A stretch of 5,120 bases of DNA from Chthoniobacter sp. (GTDB taxonomy: Bacteria; Verrucomicrobiota; Verrucomicrobiia; Chthoniobacterales; Chthoniobacteraceae): contig JANXSB010000409.1 of the NCBI GenBank assembly GCA_025352865.1, positions 1-5,120 of the forward strand, written 5' to 3'. Below the pieces are notes generated by a model. The model saw nothing but the letters and a program-made list of their open reading frames with translations, ran no database searches and was not told where the DNA came from. Both the position numbers and the translations under genes were made by a program. Within the stretch, counting starts at the first letter, position 1; every line of letters starts with the position of its first letter. Positions 1 through 5,120 of this stretch are shown here, piece by piece.

Positions 1-72
1 CGCTCCGGCAGCCGCCGGACGAGTCGCGTGCTCCACCCGGAAGTTGTCGTCGGACGCCTTCGTGAGTTTCAT
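1..72 (-). CDS. N-terminal fragment of a divergent protein of unknown function, cut by the window edge
   Basis: Read on the minus strand, an ATG at 72-70 opens a frame that stays free of stops to the window edge, giving 24 residues: MKLTKASDDNFRVEH, then ATRPAAAGA. Two things make it more than a chance frame. A GGAGG ribosome binding site sits 7 nt upstream, and 19 of the 24 codons end in G or C by hand count, the same bias as the clear genes here. It is transcribed divergently from the sugar-epimerase gene. The fragment has no hydrophobic stretch or signal peptide and no motif I recognise, so no function is assigned. It may belong to the same glycan locus, but that rests on position only. 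Confidence 0.55.
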   Translation of the reverse strand, partial: MKLTKASDDNFRVEHATRPAAAGA

Positions 73-181
73 GAATCAGCCTCCACCCCCTGCATCTTCC
101 CCTTGTCGCCGGGCGCGACGGCTGCGTAGCTTCCCCGCCTCGCATGAATTGCCCCGCGAACCCAAGCCCCGTCCGAATTTT
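73..181. promoter_or_regulatory. Divergent intergenic region
   Basis: These 109 bases separate the starts of the minus-strand gene and the forward epimerase gene, so promoters for both directions should lie here or close by. I could not find a convincing -35/-10 pair on either strand. The best forward candidate, TTGTCG at 103-108 with a GTAGCT 17 nt later, matches poorly in the -10 box. A short inverted repeat, GTCGC-CGGGC-GCGAC at 105-119, could be an operator half-site pair or chance in GC-rich DNA. The regulatory role is inferred from geometry only. Confidence 0.4.
80..84 (-). promoter_or_regulatory. Ribosome binding site of the divergent left-edge gene
   Basis: On the minus strand this reads GGAGG, seven bases before the ATG at 72-70, which is a textbook Shine-Dalgarno motif and spacing. 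It fixes the start of the truncated minus-strand gene. It is also the only strong Shine-Dalgarno site I see before any gene start in the window. Confidence 0.6.
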
Positions 182-1108
182 GTGAAAATCCTCATCACCG
201 GCAGCAGGGGATTTGTCGGCGCGAGCTTCGGAGTTTTCGCCTCGGTGGCAGGGCACGAAGTCCTCGGCATCAGCCGCTCCAGCCAGCCGGAACCGGGCTG
301 GCCCGGACGGCATGTGCAGGGCGACGCCGCGCAGGCCGACCTCGCGCCGATCATCCGTGATTTCGCTCCCGACCTCCTCCTCCAGGCCGCCGGTTCCGCA
401 TCCGTCGGCGCTTCGATCGCCGATCCTGTCGGCGATTTCCGCGCGACCGCCGTCACGCTCATCAATGTCCTCGACGGCGTGCGCCGTTCCGGGTGCGCGC
501 CGGTCATCGTCTTTCCGTCCAGCGCCGCCGTGTATGGGAATCCCGCGTACCTGCCCGTCGCCGAGGATGCGCCGTGCGCGCCGATTTCGCCGTACGGTTT
601 TCACAAGACCGCGTGCGAATTTTTCGCCCGCGAATATTCGCACTGCTTCGGCCTGAGCACCGTCGTGTGCCGCATCTTCTCGCTCTTCGGCAGCCGCCAG
701 CGCCGGCTCCTCGCGTGGGAGATTTTTGCGCAGCTCGCCGGAAAATCCCCCGCGCTCGAACTCCAGGGCACCGGCACCGAGACGCGCGACTTCCTGCACA
801 TGGACGACCTCTCTCTCGCGATTCTCGCGCTCACGCCCGTCGTCCCGCGCGGCCAATGCACCATCCTGAACGCCGCCAGCGGACGCGAGACGCCCATCAT
901 GGAACTCGCCGAGACGATGCGCGCCATCGTCGCGCCGGAGAAAAAAATCACCTGCCGCGGCCTCGCGCGCCCCGGCGATCCGCACCGCTGGTGCGCGGAC
1001 ATCCGCCTGCTCCGTTCGCTCATTCCGGAGTGGCAGCCGCAGGAATTCCCCGCCGCGATCGGGGAGACGATCCGCCAATGGCGCGGTCGTGAGCGCGTGG
1101 ATAAGTGA
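182..1108 (+). CDS. NAD(P)-dependent nucleotide-sugar epimerase/dehydratase (extended SDR)
   Basis: This is a 308-residue cytoplasmic extended short-chain dehydrogenase/reductase, the usual length for sugar-nucleotide epimerases, dehydratases and reductases. It opens with a Rossmann strand and the dinucleotide-binding motif ITGSRGFVG (G7, G10, G13). It has the catalytic serine region PSSAAVYG (residues 112-119), the catalytic pair Y138-x-x-x-K142 in SPYGFHK, and a late RDFLHMDDL segment (202-210) typical of the substrate-binding half. It probably epimerises or reduces an NDP-sugar for glycan assembly. Which sugar cannot be told: UDP-glucose 4-epimerase-like and GDP-4-keto-6-deoxymannose reductase-like roles are both possible. 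The GTG at 182 is chosen because it begins directly at the first Rossmann strand. Upstream in-frame starts at 44 or 71 would add a Pro/Arg-rich, non-homologous-looking leader and run into the divergent gene. There is no clear Shine-Dalgarno site. Its TGA lies 44 nt before the ATG of the FkbM gene, or overlaps an alternative GTG start. Confidence 0.88.
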   Translation: MKILITGSRGFVGASFGVFASVAGHEVLGISRSSQPEPGWPGRHVQGDAAQADLAPIIRDFAPDLLLQAAGSASVGASIADPVGDFRATAVTLINVLDGVRRSGCAPVIVFPSSAAVYGNPAYLPVAEDAPCAPISPYGFHKTACEFFAREYSHCFGLSTVVCRIFSLFGSRQRRLLAWEIFAQLAGKSPALELQGTGTETRDFLHMDDLSLAILALTPVVPRGQCTILNAASGRETPIMELAETMRAIVAPEKKITCRGLARPGDPHRWCADIRLLRSLIPEWQPQEFPAAIGETIRQWRGRERVDK

Positions 1109-1152
1109 ACGACCGGCGGGAACCACTATCCAATAATCGCACCAGCCAAAAT

Positions 1153-1989
1153 ATGAGCCTCCTCTCCACCATTCGCTCCCGCTTCCACCCGCTCTGGAGA
1201 ATCCGGCGCACGCCGTGGTTGTTTCAGATTTTTCGCCGTCTCGATTTTCCGGTGTGGGTGCGCTGCCAGACGCTGGGCATGAAAATGCGGGTGATGTGGT
1301 TTCGGGATTTGAACTGGCTGTTCGACTCCGTGCCCAAGGAGCCGGAGTTCAACACGGTGATGGAGCGGTTGTGCGAGGTTTTCCGGCCGGATGTTTTTTG
1401 GGATGTGGGCGCGAATCTCGGGTGGTTTTCCTGGCTCGTGAACGCCAGGGCAAAGCCGTCCGAAGTGGTGCTCTTCGAGCCGCTGCCGCAGAATGCCCGG
1501 CTCCTCGGCGACACCATCCGGCGCAACGGATTTTCGCACATGCGCGTCGTCGAGTCCGCCGTCGCCGACCGCTGCGGCTCGGTGTCTTTCCAAGTGGACG
1601 ACAAGAGCGGTGCCGCGAGCCAGATCAAGGAAGTCTTCGACGCCAGCAGCGATGCCGCGATCTTGCGCGGCTACGGGCCCGGGGCGGAGATTTCCGTGAA
1701 GATGACGACGCTGGATGCGGAGATCGCCGCCGGCGCGCGAATTCCGGACCTGATCAAAATGGACATCGAATGCGCGGAGCACCTCGCGTTGCAAGGGGCG
1801 GAGAAATTGCTCGCTTCCGGCGGGACCATCATCGCCTTCGAGTGCTACAAGAAGGAGGCGATCGAACTCTTGAAGGCGAGGGGATGGAAAGTCTTCCTCA
1901 TCGATCCACTGAACAACTACCTCGCGCTTCCGCCCGCGCTGCAAGAGCGAGCTAGGAGCATCACGCAGACGCTGAAGTGCGTGGAATGA
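1153..1989 (+). CDS. FkbM family SAM-dependent methyltransferase
   Basis: The product is a 278-residue soluble protein with a class I methyltransferase fold of the FkbM type (family common in polysaccharide and antibiotic loci, usually O-methylating sugars or polyketides). Visible landmarks are the SAM-binding motif I DVGANLG (84-90), an acidic residue ending the second strand in LFEP (E109), and the family signature IKMDIECAEHLALQGAE (201-217), followed by the strand TIIAFE (225-230). The first 80 residues are basic and aromatic, without a signal peptide. In the signature the usual EGxE is ECAE, so a conserved glycine is replaced by cysteine. A methylation role on a sugar of the glycan repeat is inferred from the family and the neighbours. 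The ATG at 1153 gives a natural N-terminus (MSLLSTIRSRF). A GTG at 1105 adds 16 residues and would overlap the upstream stop by 4 nt (GTGA), so it is a real alternative. The gene's stop overlaps the flippase start. Confidence 0.9.
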   Translation: MSLLSTIRSRFHPLWRIRRTPWLFQIFRRLDFPVWVRCQTLGMKMRVMWFRDLNWLFDSVPKEPEFNTVMERLCEVFRPDVFWDVGANLGWFSWLVNARAKPSEVVLFEPLPQNARLLGDTIRRNGFSHMRVVESAVADRCGSVSFQVDDKSGAASQIKEVFDASSDAAILRGYGPGAEISVKMTTLDAEIAAGARIPDLIKMDIECAEHLALQGAEKLLASGGTIIAFECYKKEAIELLKARGWKVFLIDPLNNYLALPPALQERARSITQTLKCVE

Positions 1990-3350
1990 GCGACGCGGGC
2001 TCCGACGGCGTGGTTTCCCGATCTGCACGCTCTGAGCGCCACCGAAAATGGCTCGGCTGGCTCAATCTGCTCGCGCGCTTCGCCTCCGTGCAACTCGTCA
2101 TCCAAGTGCTCGGATTTCTCAGCGGCATCCTCATCGTCCGCCATCTCTCGAAGCCGGACTACGCGTGGTTCACCATCGCGAATTCCCTCGCAGCCACCAT
2201 GAACATGCTGGCCGACGTGGGGGTCAGCGGAGCGCTGACGGCTGTGGGCGGGGAGCTGTGGCAGGACAATGCGCGGTTCGGTTCCCTTGTTCGCACGGGA
2301 CTCGCGTTGCGCAGGAAATTTGCCATCGTGAGCGCCACGGTCGTCACGCCCCTTTTCATCTGGATGCTCGTGAAAAACCAGGCTCCCACCGCGACGATCG
2401 CCGTCCTGTTGCCGGCTGCGCTCGTGGGTTTCCTGATGCAGTTGACCGCCGGGGTTCTTGGCGTCGTCATCTCGCTGAGGCAGGAGATTCGGCGGATGCA
2501 ACTCCTCGGCCTGGCCGCCGCGTTGTTGAGACTCGGGTTGCTTGCGCCTGCGTGCCTGATCTTCATTGATTCCCGTGTCGCCGTCGTCGCCGGGACCATC
2601 GCGGTGGCCATGCAGGCGTGGATCCTCCGCCGGTGGGTGCGGTCATCGGTGGACTGGCACGCGCCGGAGAGTCCCGAATACCGCAGCCGGATTCTTTCGA
2701 TTGTCAAAAAGCAGGCACCCATCACGATCTTTCACTGTGTGCAGGGCCAGATCATTGTCCTGCTCATCAGCATCTTTGGAAATGAGGAGCGGGTCGCGGA
2801 GATCGGAGCGCTCGGGAGATTCGCGGTCATCTTCACTCTCATTTCATCCGTGATGAACGGCATCGTCGTCCCGCGGTTTGCGCGCTGTCAGGAACGCAGC
2901 ATCCTGCGCCGCCGTTACTGGCAGGTGGCGATTGGCTTTGGCGTTTTAACAGGAACGCTTGTCGCACTCTCTGCCGCATTCCCGCGTCCGCTCCTTTGGG
3001 TGCTTGGTGGCAGATACGCGAATCTGGAAAGCGAAGTGTGGCTGATGATGCTCAACGCTGCGTTGGGGGGCATGTTCGTGTGCCTTGTTTCGATGACGTA
3101 TTGCAGAGGGTGGATTTTCCCCGCGGCCATCTGCATCCCGCTGGAGATCGTCACCCAGGCGGCGCTGATTCTGATTTTCGACATGTCCACGGTTCGCGGC
3201 GTTCTGCTCGTCGGCTGCATCGGCAGCGCGCCGGGAATTCTTCTCGCCATCGCCATTGCTCATCTGCGTACGAGAAAGTCCGCACCACCGCCTGGCCCCG
3301 GTGCGCGATCTGGTGGCAGTGATGGCTTGGAGTTACTCGGGAATTCCTAA
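1986..3350 (+). CDS. Polysaccharide (lipid-linked oligosaccharide) flippase, Wzx/MATE-like membrane protein
   Basis: This 454-residue integral membrane protein has about a dozen hydrophobic segments, roughly at 33-52, 62-88, 112-130, 136-163, 172-194, 197-215, 245-264, 276-297, 313-331, 354-376, 378-398 and 404-426. That layout and length fit the oligosaccharide flippase family (MATE/MOP superfamily). The early stretch from VIQVLGFLSGILIVRHLSKP into DYAWFTIANSL (38-68) is characteristic: these transporters nearly always have a helix ending in a 'vaRyLsp-e-yG' type loop. It would flip undecaprenyl-linked glycan units across the inner membrane. The ATG at 1986 overlaps the FkbM stop as ATGA, implying translational coupling. 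A GTG 9 nt earlier is possible. Residues 427-454 form a Pro/Gly/Ser-rich polar tail that probably lies in the cytoplasm. I do not give a wzx symbol because the family is highly divergent and a role in export of another lipid-linked sugar cannot be excluded. Confidence 0.87.
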   Translation: MSDAGSDGVVSRSARSERHRKWLGWLNLLARFASVQLVIQVLGFLSGILIVRHLSKPDYAWFTIANSLAATMNMLADVGVSGALTAVGGELWQDNARFGSLVRTGLALRRKFAIVSATVVTPLFIWMLVKNQAPTATIAVLLPAALVGFLMQLTAGVLGVVISLRQEIRRMQLLGLAAALLRLGLLAPACLIFIDSRVAVVAGTIAVAMQAWILRRWVRSSVDWHAPESPEYRSRILSIVKKQAPITIFHCVQGQIIVLLISIFGNEERVAEIGALGRFAVIFTLISSVMNGIVVPRFARCQERSILRRRYWQVAIGFGVLTGTLVALSAAFPRPLLWVLGGRYANLESEVWLMMLNAALGGMFVCLVSMTYCRGWIFPAAICIPLEIVTQAALILIFDMSTVRGVLLVGCIGSAPGILLAIAIAHLRTRKSAPPPGPGARSGGSDGLELLGNS

Positions 3351-3366
3351 ATGGTTTAACACAAAC

Positions 3367-4038
3367 ATGGCCACCAATGCATCCGTCCGAACTAAAGTTT
3401 ACGCGAACACCGGGAATCCCGAAGTGATCCGATGGGTGCCGGACGGGACTCGGAGCATTCTAGATCTCGGTTGTGGTGCCGGGGGAAACGCTGGTGCGCT
3501 CGCGGGACGGGCGGACCGCATTGATGGCGTCACGCTCTCGGAGGACGAGGCAGCGATCGCAAGGGAGGTTTGCCGAGAGGTATTCGTTCACAATTTGGAG
3601 GAAGGGCTCCCGCACGGCACCCACCCGCCGTACGATGTCGTTCTCGCATCCCATGTCATCGAACACATTTGCTTTCCTGCGAAGCTGCTTCGGGATGTTG
3701 CCGCCCAATTGGCACCGGGCGGAAGATTGATCGTTGCGCTGCCAAACTTGATGAACTTCAAATACCGCTTCCCATTGTTCTTCGGGAAATTCGAGTATCA
3801 AGACGGCGGCATCATGGATAACACGCACTTCCGGTGGTACACGTTCAAGTCGGGGCGGCGGTTGCTGGAGGCGCACGGTTTCCGCGTGGTCAGCGCCTAT
3901 GCGTCCGGGCATTTTCCCATGCCGCTCATCGGTCGCTTAGTTCCGTCGGCGATCCGGCGGTGGATCGATCGCTGCGCGGCGAGAATTTCACCGGGGTTCT
4001 TTGGCATTCAGCTCATTTACGTCGCGGTGAAAGACTGA
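3367..4038 (+). CDS. Class I SAM-dependent methyltransferase of a glycan locus
   Basis: This 223-residue soluble methyltransferase carries SAM-binding motif I as ILDLGCGAGGNA (31-42), the post-II segment GVTLSEDEAAIAR (54-66), the HVIEH block (96-100), and the LAPGGRLIVALPN strand (115-127) seen in ubiE/type-11 methyltransferases. The region GKFEYQDGGIMDNTH then FRWYT (140-159) is familiar from methyltransferases in O-antigen and exopolysaccharide clusters, where they are thought to modify sugars or chain ends. The substrate is not readable. The ATG at 3367 lies 16 nt after the flippase stop, and MATNASVRTKVY leads straight into the fold. An in-frame ATG at 3322 and a TTG at 3256 would overlap the flippase and add unrelated-looking sequence. 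No Shine-Dalgarno site is visible. Codon use differs from its neighbours: by hand count 50 of the first 80 codons end in G/C, against 64 of 80 in the first epimerase. Confidence 0.87.
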   Translation: MATNASVRTKVYANTGNPEVIRWVPDGTRSILDLGCGAGGNAGALAGRADRIDGVTLSEDEAAIAREVCREVFVHNLEEGLPHGTHPPYDVVLASHVIEHICFPAKLLRDVAAQLAPGGRLIVALPNLMNFKYRFPLFFGKFEYQDGGIMDNTHFRWYTFKSGRRLLEAHGFRVVSAYASGHFPMPLIGRLVPSAIRRWIDRCAARISPGFFGIQLIYVAVKD

Positions 4039-4050
4039 AGCTTTCTCGCG
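4023..4050 (+). other. Stem-loop around the stop codon of the second methyltransferase gene
   Basis: CGCG (4023-4026) and GAAAG (4029-4033) can pair with CTTTC (4041-4045) and CGCG (4047-4050), separated by a small 2-by-1 internal loop, with the TGA stop at 4036-4038 in the seven-base apical loop. No run of T follows, so it does not meet the pattern of a Rho-independent terminator. It may be a 3'-end stabilising structure, or chance. It does coincide with the end of the tightly packed gene group and the start of the only sizeable gap between forward genes. Confidence 0.3.
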
Positions 4051-4219
4051 GGTGGAGCAGTTGGCTCGGAGGGCGGGTCGTGAGTTTGATTCGCGGCTGC
4101 GATGAACTGGGAGAAAGTGCTTGTCTTGAATTGGCGCAAATTCCACGTTCCCGCGCTTTTCCGGGGAGGCCCACCTCTGCCCGCCGAATCGTTGCCCCTC
4201 TCATTCATTCCAGATCCCC
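4039..4219 (+). promoter_or_regulatory. 181-bp gap before the second epimerase gene, probable leader/promoter region
   Basis: Apart from the right arm of the stem-loop, no structure or gene stands out. This is by far the longest gap between forward genes in the window, so a promoter for the downstream epimerase is plausible, but I found no convincing -35/-10 pair. TTGTCT and TTGAAT occur around 4122-4131 without a matching -10 box at proper distance. A GAGG-CCCA-CCTC mini-hairpin at 4166-4177 is too short to mean much. A frame from ATG 4102 of about 58 codons overlaps the epimerase start and looks non-coding. The bases before the ATG at 4220 (TTCCAGATCCCC) contain no Shine-Dalgarno motif. Confidence 0.35.
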
Positions 4220-5120
4220 ATGTCCAAGAAAGTCCTCGTCACCGGCGCTGCCGGATTCATCGGCTCGCATGTCGTTGACCACTGCCTCGCGCTCGACATG
4301 GAGGTCGTGGCGACGGATGATCTTTCCGGTGGGTTCATCGAGAATGTGAACCCGCGCGCGACGTGGGTGCAGGGCGATCTGCGCGATGCGGAATTCACGG
4401 AATCGCTCTGGGCGCACGGGCCTTTCCACACTGTGTATCACCTCGGCGCGTATGCGGCGGAAGGGCTTTCGCATTTCATCCGGCACTACAATTACAACAC
4501 GAACCTTCTCGGCAGCATCAACCTCATCAACCGCGCGGTGCGGCACAAGGTGGAGTGCTTCGTCTTCACCTCGAGCATCGCGGTGTATGGCAGGAACCAG
4601 GTTCCGATGACCGAGGAACTCGTGCCGCAGCCCGAGGATCCGTACGGCATTTCCAAATATGCGGTCGAACTCGATCTGAAGGCGGCGCACGAGATGTTCG
4701 GGCTGAACTCGGTCGTCTTCCGCCCGCACAACGTCTATGGCGAGCGCCAGAACATCGCGGACAAGTACCGGAATGTGATCGGCATTTTCATGAACCAGAC
4801 GCTGCAGGGTGAGCCGATGAGCGCGTTCGGCGACGGGATGCAGACGCGCGCCTTTTCGCATGTGGACGATGTCGCGCCGATCATCGCGCGCGCACCGTCC
4901 GTGCCCGCCGCGATGAACGAGACTTTTAACATCGGCGCGGACACGCCGCACACCGTGCTCGATCTCGCGCGCGAAGTTGCGTCTGCCTTTGGAAAGCCGC
5001 TGAACGTGAAGCACCTTCCCGCGCGCAACGAGGTGGTTCATGCGTTTAGCGACCACTCGAAAATTTCCCGCGTCTTCGGACACCAGGAGCCGGTTTCGCT
5101 GCACGACGGGATCGCGCGCA
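4220..5120 (+). CDS. NAD-dependent epimerase/dehydratase (extended SDR), 3' end beyond window
   Basis: Three hundred residues are visible and the frame is still open at the right edge. Homologous enzymes are about 310-340 residues, so only a short C-terminal piece is missing. The N-terminus MSKKVLVTGAAGFIGSHV has the NAD-binding G9-x-x-G12-x-x-G15. The catalytic serine segment is FTSSIAVYG (116-124), the catalytic pair Y142-x-x-x-K146 lies in DPYGISKYAVE, and FRPHNVYGERQN (167-178) and FGDGMQTRAFSHVDDV (203-218) form the usual substrate-side signatures. These point to a cytoplasmic nucleotide-sugar epimerase, of the kind often labelled UDP-glucose 4-epimerase. The segment YAAEGLSHFIRHYNYNTN (78-95) departs from the common GalE pattern and suggests a separate subfamily, so no gene symbol is given. 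It is clearly different from the other SDR gene here, so it is not a recent duplicate. ATG 4220 begins right at the Rossmann strand and no better upstream start exists. Confidence 0.9.
   Translation, partial: MSKKVLVTGAAGFIGSHVVDHCLALDMEVVATDDLSGGFIENVNPRATWVQGDLRDAEFTESLWAHGPFHTVYHLGAYAAEGLSHFIRHYNYNTNLLGSINLINRAVRHKVECFVFTSSIAVYGRNQVPMTEELVPQPEDPYGISKYAVELDLKAAHEMFGLNSVVFRPHNVYGERQNIADKYRNVIGIFMNQTLQGEPMSAFGDGMQTRAFSHVDDVAPIIARAPSVPAAMNETFNIGADTPHTVLDLAREVASAFGKPLNVKHLPARNEVVHAFSDHSKISRVFGHQEPVSLHDGIAR

Noticed and set aside
44..181. N-terminal extension of the first epimerase to a start at 44 or 71
   Set aside because: The added residues are Pro/Arg-rich, precede the Rossmann strand that normally starts this family, and overlap the start of the divergent gene with its strong ribosome binding site.
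1126..2028. A 300-codon open frame on the minus strand opposite the FkbM gene
   Set aside because: It is antisense to a gene with clear family motifs. Its translation is rich in Arg, His and Pro without domain features, as expected from GC-rich codon bias on the opposite strand.
3333..3361. Locally AT-rich stretch with TTACTC and TTAACA spaced 17 nt apart at the flippase/methyltransferase junction
   Set aside because: The -10 match is poor and the spacing alone is not evidence for a promoter.
3256..3366. Upstream starts (TTG 3256, ATG 3322) for the second methyltransferase
   Set aside because: They would lie inside the flippase coding region and add residues with no resemblance to the methyltransferase fold. 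ATG 3367 fits better.
3986..4032. 8-bp inverted repeat TTTCACCG / CGGTGAAA with a 31-base loop, overlapping the left arm of the 4023-4050 hairpin
   Set aside because: It lies within coding sequence, the loop is long, and repeats of this length are expected by chance. An attenuator-like switch cannot be supported.
4102..4280. Short frame from ATG 4102 of about 58 codons in the gap before the second epimerase
   Set aside because: It has no ribosome binding site, overlaps the epimerase by about 60 bases, and ends in Arg/His-rich sequence that is just the epimerase gene in another frame.
4205..5104. A 299-codon open frame on the minus strand opposite the second epimerase
   Set aside because: The forward frame carries all SDR motifs in order. 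The reverse frame is a compositional shadow with low-complexity Arg/His/Val content.
1..5120. Search for CRISPR repeats, insertion sequences, tRNA or rRNA genes, and toxin-antitoxin or defence genes
   Set aside because: No repeated units, terminal inverted repeats, tRNA-like cloverleaf or relevant protein motifs were seen. The window is accounted for by glycan genes.

Overview
This window is a stretch of a GC-rich bacterial chromosome carrying part of a cell-surface glycan (exopolysaccharide, capsule or O-antigen-like) biosynthesis locus. There is no taxonomic marker. The high GC, the lipid-linked sugar flippase and the lack of Shine-Dalgarno motifs before the forward genes suggest a GC-rich Gram-negative bacterium. 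Something like Verrucomicrobiota is possible, but that is an impression, not a result.

Layout. At the extreme left edge (1-72, minus strand) lie the first 24 codons of a divergently transcribed gene, preceded by a good GGAGG ribosome binding site. A divergent intergenic region of about 110 bp follows. Five forward genes come next: (1) an NAD(P)-dependent extended-SDR nucleotide-sugar epimerase/dehydratase (182-1108, GTG start); (2) an FkbM-family SAM methyltransferase (1153-1989); (3) a multi-spanning polysaccharide flippase of the Wzx/MATE type (1986-3350), which overlaps gene 2 through an ATGA junction; (4) a class I SAM methyltransferase (3367-4038); (5) after a 181-bp gap with a stem-loop at its left side, a second and unrelated-looking extended-SDR epimerase (4220 to beyond the window end, 300 residues visible).

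How they fit together. The two SDR enzymes would make or modify nucleotide-activated sugars, the two methyltransferases would methylate sugars of the repeat unit or its chain end, and the flippase would carry the lipid-linked oligosaccharide across the inner membrane. Genes 1-4 are close enough to be one operon. Gene 5 may have its own promoter or be read through. No glycosyltransferase, polymerase or ligase is visible here, so the locus must extend beyond the window.

Nothing here looks like a defence, mobile or otherwise undescribed system. The points worth a second look are the divergent gene cut by the left edge, the different codon composition of methyltransferase gene 4, a Cys in the normally Gly-containing FkbM signature, and the contrast between SD-led and SD-less starts.
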